Notes under the pieces: model-generated
Told to the model about the DNA's origin: nothing
Seen by the model: the letters and a program-made list of their open reading frames with translations, nothing else
Databases searched by the model: none
Translations under genes and position numbers: made by a program
Source: Reticulomyxa filosa
Taxonomy: Eukaryota > Foraminifera > Reticulomyxidae
DNA: 27,228 bases
NCBI GenBank assembly: GCA_000512085.1
Contig: ASPP01007571.1
Coordinates: 1 to 27,228 of the forward strand
Direction: 5' to 3'
Part shown: one piece after another, positions 20,373 to 27,228 of the stretch
How the letters are laid out: each line of letters starts with the position of its first letter
How positions within the stretch are numbered: position 1 is the stretch's first letter

Positions 20373-21106
20373 TTAAAACTTGAAACCGGGAGGGCTTTTT
20401 CTCCAATTGGAATCATTACCAAACTGACTGCCGTAACGGTCTGCTTCCCCATTTCCGCCTGCTCCAGGCCCAGTTCCAACCCCGCGACCACGTCCAGTGC
20501 CACGAAGCGCACCTCGTCCACGCATATACATTGGCTGCATTAACTCTTTCATACCGCGACCCATGCCCAAGCCTTCTATTTTTTGCAAAGGCAATCATGT
20601 ATAACGTCGCTCTTGTACAAAACACAAGCACAGCAAGATGTGTGGCAGAAAAAGAGCATCAATAAATGGAAATAGAAATGGTTGGAAAGTTTTGTTTTCT
20701 TTGTCAATGTATTACTCGTACCAATAGTGGCCTGCTTTTTATAATGCGGATCCAATCTTTTGAACATTGGGGCATGCTTTAGCATATCTGGCATTACTAC
20801 AAATCGAATTTTTCTCCCACATAGGTAAATGTTTGAGAGCAATCGCTTATTGCCTTTTGCGTCCCAATGTGTCACATCCTTCATTTGTAAGTTCATTGAA
20901 TCCTGTTAATATCATATATTTTTCAGTGTGGTCTTCTTTGACAAGAATATTCATAAAAATGCACAACAACATAACGCTCTGACCTCTGCTTTGGCTAGTA
21001 CTCCTCGAAACATTTCTCCTGTTGCAGTTTCAACACATATAACGTGGCCTTCACATTCATTCAAGAGCTTAATGGGGACTCCAAGTTGTTGTGCTGACAG
21101 TGACAT
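20373..21106 (-). CDS. SNRPD3: Spliceosomal core protein SmD3
   Basis: Three exons, 21106-20984, 20902-20722 and 20575-20373 (phases 0 and 1; introns 81 and 146 nt, GT-AG), encoding 168 residues. SmD3 is one of the seven Sm proteins that ring the U1, U2, U4 and U5 snRNAs. Diagnostic stretches are [33 protein letters not shown] and MNLQMKDV (Sm1), then [20 protein letters not shown] (Sm2 and the D3-specific segment). It is longer than the roughly 126-residue animal protein: six or seven extra residues precede GVP, and the Gly/Arg tail is expanded ([15 protein letters not shown], then a G-rich run), consistent with a methylated RG tail. In Sm2 the usual I-R-G is L-C-G: Cys (TGT at 20819-20821) replaces the Arg that contacts RNA in known structures. 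Identity is certain; the meaning of the Cys is not. Confidence 0.95.
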
Positions 21107-21365
21107 TGTTTTGAAGAAATTGAGCGGAATTAATAAATAAAATATTTGCCCGCGGGGCAACTTGGAAAAGGGAAAAACAAAGACAAATGCGCGGACAAAA
21201 GTTATCAACTTAATTTTCTTTGAAAAGCTAAAAAACCACCGAAAGTGATGTAACTTCTCAGAACTGAAAGTAAAGGGTTTTTGAAACGCTGGTTAACTTT
21301 ACAACGTTTGCTACCTTAGGAACTTTTTAAGTCTCAAAAAGCAAAAGCGTTGAAAACGAGCAATA
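21107..21365. promoter_or_regulatory. Divergent intergenic region between SmD3 and the next gene
   Basis: 259 nt between the two start codons, so it probably serves as a bidirectional promoter. It is less AT-rich than the larger intergenic stretches. No known motif was recognised. Confidence 0.4.
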
Positions 21366-24300
21366 ATGACCTCTTCAATGGAAAAACTTGCATATAAAAA
21401 ATCGACTGGGGAACGTGGACACTGGCATCGTGGCCAACCGGTGAAAGTGTATAGTGTAGGACTAGAGCAGTGGTGCCCAGGGGAAATATTTTGTTTCAAT
21501 CAAGACGAGCAAGGATTGTGTTTGGACGTGAGATATTGGGTTGAAGATCAAATGAAAACGAAATTTCTGGACCCTAGTTCGGACCATCTCCGTCCCATAC
21601 GTGGCGTTTGGAAATATATATCATGTGTTGTTGTTATCGCTGAAACAAGCACACCATACACACACACACACAATATGTTTGAACCCAAAATAAAAAACAA
21701 AGGCACCACTTCGAAGAAAATGGACGGTCAGCTCAAAAGTAGAGTGTTGGAGTAATACACATAAGAGTTGGTTCCTGGCAGAAATAATAAACTGTTCGAC
21801 GACCAGCGAAGAGGGCAAAAGAAAATGGCTCAAGTTACAATGGCGAATGGAAAATGCAGCGGGACAGTCACAACTTATGTCGAAAGAACTAGCAAGATTT
21901 TCATTTTGGGTACGTTATCGATATCCGTCACTAGAAGATGAACTGGTTATGAATCTCTGGTTTTCAGTATATGGCTCCGTTCCTTCCGACATTTTCGCAT
22001 AAGCCAATTTCACACATAGCACACAGCACACAAAACTACTTTGATAATTGTTACTCTTTACAGCAAATATTTGTGTTTGATGTAAATGGAGTAAAAAGAC
22101 ATCTAAATGCACAATACAAATAAAGCCTCCAGGCATTGTGTTTGCTGACGAAGTCAATGAACATGCAGGAGAAGATAGAGAGGGCAGTGTCAATGCGGAT
22201 GCAAATGAAAATGAAGAGAGAGAAGAACACGAGCAAGTGGACGAAGATAAAGAACAAGAAATCCAAGCAAATCGAGAGAAAGATATGAATTTGTCAATGC
22301 CAACAAAGAACGAACAAAAAAATGTTGAGCACGATGATGTTATCTCAAAGCCTCTTGCGCAAATAAATGGCAATGACAATGTTACTAACAATGGCAATGC
22401 GAATAGTAATGGCACTCCACTTCCGAATGGCAATACGCCAAATGAACAACTTTGTACCCCTATCACTGCCACCTCTGCGGCTAATCATTTTCACAATCAC
22501 AATCACCAGTCGATTTGCATTGACACGAAGTCAGAACAATTTGATCCATTGGTTATGCAGACAACCCCACAAACCAGCCATGCTGAGTTCATCGTACCGA
22601 CAGGTAACCATATGCATATATACATATATATGTATATATTATACATATTTTTTTTTATAAAAAAAAGTCTTTGCATACCGGTACCTGCACATACGTACAA
22701 AAAAGATTGGAAAAACGAGAAATCCAAGCTATTAGAAAAGATAGCAGCGCTAGAAACGGAAATCGAAATGAAAGACCAGCAAATCCAAAACGAGGAAGAG
22801 ACGAGTGAAGTGTTATTGAAGGAATTGGAATTGAAAAAACATACGATAGTGGAACTGGAACGAGAATTGTATCGATTGCGAGAGAAAATTACTTGTTTGA
22901 AAGAGCATATCAAAAAACAAAGTCAAGCGAATGGTATTGCAGTCGCGGATGCAACAGCGACAACCGATGCAATCGATGCTGTTGCTGGTGCTAGTGCTAG
23001 TGCCGGGGCTGGGGCTGCAACTACTGCTGATGCAAATGGCGATGCTAGACCGATCAAAGAATCGTTCACCGAAATGAGCGAAGATGATCGAAAGTCTTCT
23101 CATTCTTCTCTAATTAAAAATAATAAAGTAGCTCACAAATATGAGGTCTGCCAATCCAAGTCGAACATGCAGTGCTGTATGCATGTTCGATAGACCATAC
23201 GTTTTGTTGACTTTTGTGTTTGTGACAATGCTTTGATTCAACAGATTGTCCAACAAAGCAACAAAATGCTACGCGAAGAAAATAAAACATTGAAAGAAAA
23301 ATTAAAAGAAACTGAGACATCATTGAAACTTAAAACTCGTTAAGCAAAGCAAATTCATTTGCTATTTTTTGTTTGATATTTGAAATAAGACGTTTGCTGT
23401 GTTTGTGTTGTCAGTGGAACAAATCAATGATTTGACGACTGTGTCTGGTGACAAGAATGCGCTGGTGAATGGACTGCAATCCAGTCGTAGCGATCCCAAC
23501 GCAGGAATGACGCAAAGCAACAATAGCACAACGGCGATGACCACGGACCCATTGACCGGGAATGCGTCTGGGAACATGAAAAGACGTCGTACGATGACAT
23601 GATGTCGGTGTGGCAACTGAAGCAGCGCAAGTTGTATCAACAAATTGAACAGCTATCCAAAGAGCTGGAATCAGTGCAAAACCAAAAGTTGGCCCTCAGT
23701 TTATCCACTCAAAAATTTCGCCAGGAATATATTACACAACAAGAGTTTAATAAAGCCATGGTCGATTATATCAAACGAGCACTTATCAATTCCCAATTGT
23801 TGCAAGACACCATACTCAGTATTCGTCAAAAATGCGTCGATCCAAATGTCTCTGTTAAAAACGCTGATTTGTTGAAGCAATTACTTAAATTGGAAGTAGA
23901 GGTTTTGGCTTTGAAAAACAATCTGGACGATGCCATTGTCGAAAAAAACAAAGGAAAAGGTGGCACAAGACGTTAAGTATCAAACACTTTTTTAAATGCA
24001 CAAATAACACAAATATACAAATGCACAATAATTAAAAGCGCAAGACCGTAATCAATTAAAATCTGCTACTTCGGAAAGAGCCTTGGACAACGACAGTTGA
24101 TATGTTTTTTTTATGTTGTTTTTGGAAGAGGGAATTCATAATTGGGTTTTTGCTTGTTGGAGAGACACTCCATTAAAATTGGAGGAATGATTTTGAGTTA
24201 ATCTCTCCTAATTCTTGCATACACGCACGCACAAAAGGAAGAGCGCTTGTTCAAGGCCATCGACATTTGGGATCGGCGCGTATGCCTGATCGCCTTGACT

Positions 24301-25616
24301 CGTCACGAAACGGCGTGATAAAAAAGTCCAAACGAACCAAGCACGATAGCGACGAAAGTGACAACGATAGCAAAGGGAGTGACAGTAGCAATGACAATGA
24401 CAGTGACAGTAACAGTGACAGTGATAGTGATAGCGACAGTGACGGTCGAAACAAAAGCAAAAACTTGATTGAATACAGATACTTTGCATCAAATAACAAA
24501 TCGCAAATCCAAATTCAAAAGCCCGTTTTGTCCAAGTCTTCGCCCACACACAAAGGCCTGGCGATGGCGGAACACCAAGGTAGGGCTGACGTTCCTCCGA
24601 TCAATGAGATTCATTCTGCGTTGATGAATGACAGATCAAGGACGAGGAAACACGCAGCATCTCGATCAAAACAAGTTTGACAGTCTTGTATTGTATACAC
24701 ATATGTTAAACATGTGCACTGTGTGACAAATTTGACACGATGTAAAATACAAATAAAACAAAGGCAAAACAACATGTGCTAGAAAGAAAGAGAAGGAGCA
24801 TACCAGGGACCGAAACATCACCAAATTCCGTCTTCTCTCCGGCGTCAGCCACGTCAAGTGGATCCAATATCTCCATAACTAATTACTCTTCTGGCAACAA
24901 TCGCAAAGCAAATTCGAGGAAGATCATACGGAATGAGAGTGTCACATATCAAACCCCTTCCAGTAAACGATCACAAAAAGACGTAAATATAGTTGTTTCT
25001 GCTACTACTACGCCGATACAGGCCTTTGAACACGATCAACTTACAAATGCTGGCTCAAAACATACGTCAAATAATGATAACACAAACCACGATTCTGCGT
25101 TATGGACCATATATGTGAAATGGCCCAAATCCTTCAAGTTTAAACAGAGGACAAAACAAACCAACGTATTATTGAGCACAAACAAAATTCTATTTATTGA
25201 TCCTAAGGACTCAACACAACGTATGTATTTTGCTCACTTGCTCATTTGGCTTTTTCTTTTGTTCGGCCTCGGAACGTAAAACTACACGTACTTTGGTTTG
25301 TTTTTGCTTACTCTCTACGTGTCTTGCTACTTCACATAGAACAAATGTATTCATGTTCTGATTTGGATAAATATAAATTCGACTCCAATGCAAATTCCCT
25401 CTTCGTTGTTTTTAAAGATGGATGCAAATTCGAGTTGTATTTACAGTCAAAGTTGAGTCTTGCTTTAGGAGAGGAAAAATCATCAACGAGGACAAAACAC
25501 ATGAAATATTTTTTACCTGTGTACTGAAACTCAATACAAAAAGGGAACAAGTCAACGGGTTAATTCGCAAAGTTGAACAGTTTGGACGAAGTCTTATGGA
25601 AGCAAGCTCCAAATAG
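21366..25616 (+). CDS. Scaffold-like protein: SH3/Agenet-like N-terminus, coiled coil, PH-like C-terminus
   Basis: Ten exons: 21366-21600, 21743-21909, 22064-22603, 22706-23145, 23245-23338, 23415-23971, 24039-24095, 24238-24674, 24791-25220, 25340-25616. Introns are 67-154 nt, GT-AG, and all phases agree if one base is added at 22118-22120, 23570-23582 and 25475-25479. Product about 1,078 residues. Residues 17-79 (GQPVKVYSVGLEQWCPGEIF, LDVRYWVED, HLRPI) look like a small beta-barrel of the SH3/Agenet/Tudor kind; residues 80-134 may be a second copy (SWFLAEI, WLKLQWR). An acidic, Asn-rich region follows, then a coiled coil at about 315-390 and others near 465-640. There is a Ser-Asp repeat near 732-766. 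Residues about 946-1078 (WTIYVKW, LFVVFKDGCKFELYL, ending in helix VNGLIRKVEQFGRSLMEA) resemble a PH-like fold. A membrane or cytoskeleton adaptor is inference. Confidence 0.66.
21658..21672 (+). repeat. Intronic (AC)n microsatellite
   Basis: Seven AC units in intron 21601-21742 of the scaffold-like gene. Confidence 0.85.
22118..22120 (+). other. Probable 1-base undercall (AAA)
   Basis: After acceptor TTTACAG the exon reads QIFVFDVNGVKRHLNAQYK and then TAA at 22121. One extra A gives ...QYKIKPPGIVFADEV and joins the long downstream frame. The alternative is a later acceptor at 22098, which would drop the QIFVFDVNG part. Confidence 0.5.
22609..22648 (+). repeat. Intronic TA/TG-rich microsatellite
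   Basis: CATATATACATATATATG-type tract immediately after the GTAACC donor of intron 22604-22705; similar to the tract at 9400-9437 in another gene. Confidence 0.7.
23570..23582 (+). other. Probable 1-base undercall (GGG or AAAA run)
   Basis: The frame ending TTDPLTGNASGN runs into TGA at 23600, while the next frame carries SYDDMMSVWQLKQRK and a clear coiled coil. One base added in GGG (23570-23572) or AAAA (23579-23582) joins them without an intron. Confidence 0.6.
24343..24444 (+). repeat. Degenerate GACAGT/GATAGT repeat encoding Ser-Asp
   Basis: About 17 hexamer-like units of GA(C/T)AG(T/C) with Asn variants, in frame in the eighth exon of the scaffold-like gene. They give an acidic Ser-Asp tract of the kind phosphorylated by casein kinase 2. 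Confidence 0.85.
25475..25479 (+). other. Probable 1-base undercall in AAAAA
   Basis: In the last exon the frame through LSLALGEEK would stop at TGA 25525. One extra A carries it into IINEDKTHEIFFTCVLKL and a C-terminal amphipathic helix ending at TAG 25614-25616, completing a PH-like layout. Confidence 0.7.
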
Positions 25617-26818
25617 TCTTTAACTAAATGCTATTCGACACGTCTTGTTTAGTTTACTTTATAACCAATTACTTATTGTTGCTGTACCTGGCTGTTTTTG
25701 TTTGTAATTTTTTTATCTTATTTTATTGGGCCACATGCTTACAGCCAAGCTCGCAAACATTGTTCTTTATCCTTCAAATTAATGCTCGACAAAAATTATT
25801 TTTTAAAACATTTCTACTGTCCAGTTTAAAGAAATGTCTTGCCTTGTTCATCTGCAAGCTGGACTTTCATTTTTTTATCCTTCTCAAGTACTTACGTCTA
25901 GAAAGCGGTATTGCTACTTTTCAACGACAACTCTTTTGAGTATCTTTTTTCTAAGTCAATTCTTAAGATATAAAATGAAAAATAATGCACAAAATAATTT
26001 TTGTTGTTATTTATGGAAAAGAGAATGCGTGATGTTAAAACATATTACAAGTTATTTTTGTTAACGTAACCTAATGAATCGAGGAAGGTAAATACGTTTA
26101 CAAAATGCTTCCGAGTTACAAAAAAGATTTTAATTTTTTTTTGATTACATGCGGTGTCAAGTGCGTTGGACTAATAACTGGTTTAACTTGTACTGATTTT
26201 TGCACTTCATACATAAGATCAGTTCTTTCAAGTTAAAAGAGCAAACCGTTGCAAGAAATAGAACACGATAATCAAAAAAGAAAAAAATATAAAGTACACA
26301 CTAACATAATCGTAATAAAATATATTAATGAAACTACAAGATATTGATGATCGTGGAAAATTTTAAAACTTTCAATTTTGACCTTTTAAAAGTGAAGTAA
26401 GCACTAAAGAATTTTCTAACTACACTAATTTTTTCAAAAAAGTTATGTGTTAAATGAGATTAAAGGCTACGATAATAACATCTAGCAGTGTATGAAAGAA
26501 TTTGAAGAGTGTGAGTTCTTCCATTTTATTGCTGTTTCTGGCAACATCGTCTGAATAAATTTCAACAAAAAATGTAGTCTGTTCGGCAACTACGTTGCGT
26601 GACTGTGATAGTTGGAAGTACTTGTTGAACTTCGCTAGTATTTTGTATTCAGTTGCGTTAAGAGTACCGATGTGCAGGTTACTGGTAATTGAAATAGTAA
26701 CTCTTTTACTAGAAACGGAGACTTATTGGAAAATGTCGAATTTCGATTAGAACAAAGAGTGTAAGACGTCTTTGAGAAATTGGCAATCTCCAGGCAAATA
26801 CATGGTCTTGTGTAGTAG
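25617..26818. other. Gene-poor AT-rich interval
   Basis: No coding frame I can support. Several hydrophobic ORFs are Phe/Leu products of T runs. It may be the decayed 5' part of the element at 26819-27175, but the sequence alone does not show this. Confidence 0.5.
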
Positions 26819-27175
26819 AACTCCGAGTGTTGGGTAATCAATACTGAAGTGAATAGATGTTCTGCTTCGAAAAGTATAAACTCGCGAAAGCTAATGTGAA
26901 GTCAAGGACATTGGAATCAAATACAAGAAGTAAAGCGAGTCCATAAGATATCAATTATTAAAGTGATGTTATTCAAGACTGAAGATGTTGTTAAGATATT
27001 ATAAGACAATGATATTCAGATTGGATATTCAATGGTGAAAGTGGAACCATTTGACAAAGGCAAATCAAGACCAAAAGTGCATTTCAAGCAATGCAGGAAA
27101 TGCCACAGATTGAACTATATTACTCGTGAATGTAATTTCAAAATATGTAAGTATTGTGGGTTCATTGCGATGTGA
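26819..27175 (+). pseudogene. Decayed LINE-type gag-like ORF with zinc knuckle
   Basis: One plus frame carries the order typical of gag-like ORF1 proteins of non-LTR retrotransposons: a segment with VHKISIIKVMLFKTEDVVK, then QIGYSMVKVEPF, a basic KGKSRPK, then a CCHC-type knuckle and the start of a second. The knuckle cysteines fall at 27092, 27101 and 27131 (C-x2-C-x4-Y-x4-C, with Tyr where His is expected), followed by C-x2-C-G at 27146-27160. The frame is broken by TGA at 26897-26899 and TAA at 27002-27004, and ends in TGA at 27173. No reverse transcriptase is visible before the window ends. It is a relic on present evidence, unless the stops are base errors. Confidence 0.6.
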
Positions 27176-27228
27176 TATGATTCGCAAAGCAAGAGAAAAG
27201 CTTGGTATCAAATTGACAAAGGAGATGT

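Noticed and set aside
21915-22472. 185-residue Ser/Cys-rich minus-strand ORF
   Set aside because: Antisense shadow of the acidic Asn/Glu-rich exon of the plus-strand scaffold-like gene.
24208-24549. Minus-strand ORFs with Cys-His or Leu-Ser repeats
   Set aside because: Antisense readings of the Ser-Asp repeat; no independent support.
26150-26205. tRNA-Ile-like word GGACTAATAAC with an A-box-like lead
   Set aside because: The anticodon stem does not pair, there is no acceptor stem and no convincing B box, so neither a tRNA nor a tRNA-derived SINE can be claimed.

Overview
The window is nuclear DNA of an intron-dense, AT-rich eukaryote. It encodes two unmistakably eukaryotic proteins, ribosomal protein uS8 (RPS15A) and the spliceosomal Sm core protein SmD3. 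Nearly every long gene is cut by short GT-AG introns of about 55-190 nt, rich in poly-A, poly-T, (TA/TG)n and (CA)n. TAA, TAG and TGA all end convincing reading frames, so the code looks standard. Intron texture, homopolymer richness and long Asn/Gln/Ser-rich proteins remind me of a foraminiferan such as Reticulomyxa filosa. That is inference from style, not from a search.

Layout, left to right. (1) 1-1614, minus: helical gene running off the left edge. (2) 1808-2320, minus: small protein with a lipidation-type N-terminus. (3) 2321-4269: gene-poor, one doubtful ORF. (4) 4270-6760, minus: five-exon protein with a TTF-type zinc finger and a Pro-rich tail. (5) 7955-14578, plus: 19-exon gene for a roughly 1,596-residue coiled-coil and WD40-type protein. 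(6) 15343-17082, minus: C2H2 zinc-finger protein. (7) 17608-18340, plus: two-exon membrane protein, with a perfect heat-shock-element-like site upstream. (8) 18675-19202, minus: uS8. (9) 20373-21106, minus: SmD3. (10) 21366-25616, plus: ten-exon, roughly 1,078-residue protein with N-terminal SH3/Agenet-like segments, a coiled coil, low-complexity stretches and a PH-like end. (11) 25617-27228: gene-poor, ending in a decayed LINE-type gag-like ORF with a zinc knuckle.

The genes do not form an operon or an obvious pathway. They are independent transcription units, with divergent pairs 5/6 (525 nt apart) and SmD3/gene 10 (259 nt apart). Gene models were built by hand from frame, GT-AG boundaries and phase agreement. 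Five exon frames close only if one base is added in or beside a homopolymer run, which points to systematic undercalls in the assembly. No CRISPR array, tRNA, rRNA or prokaryotic feature was found.
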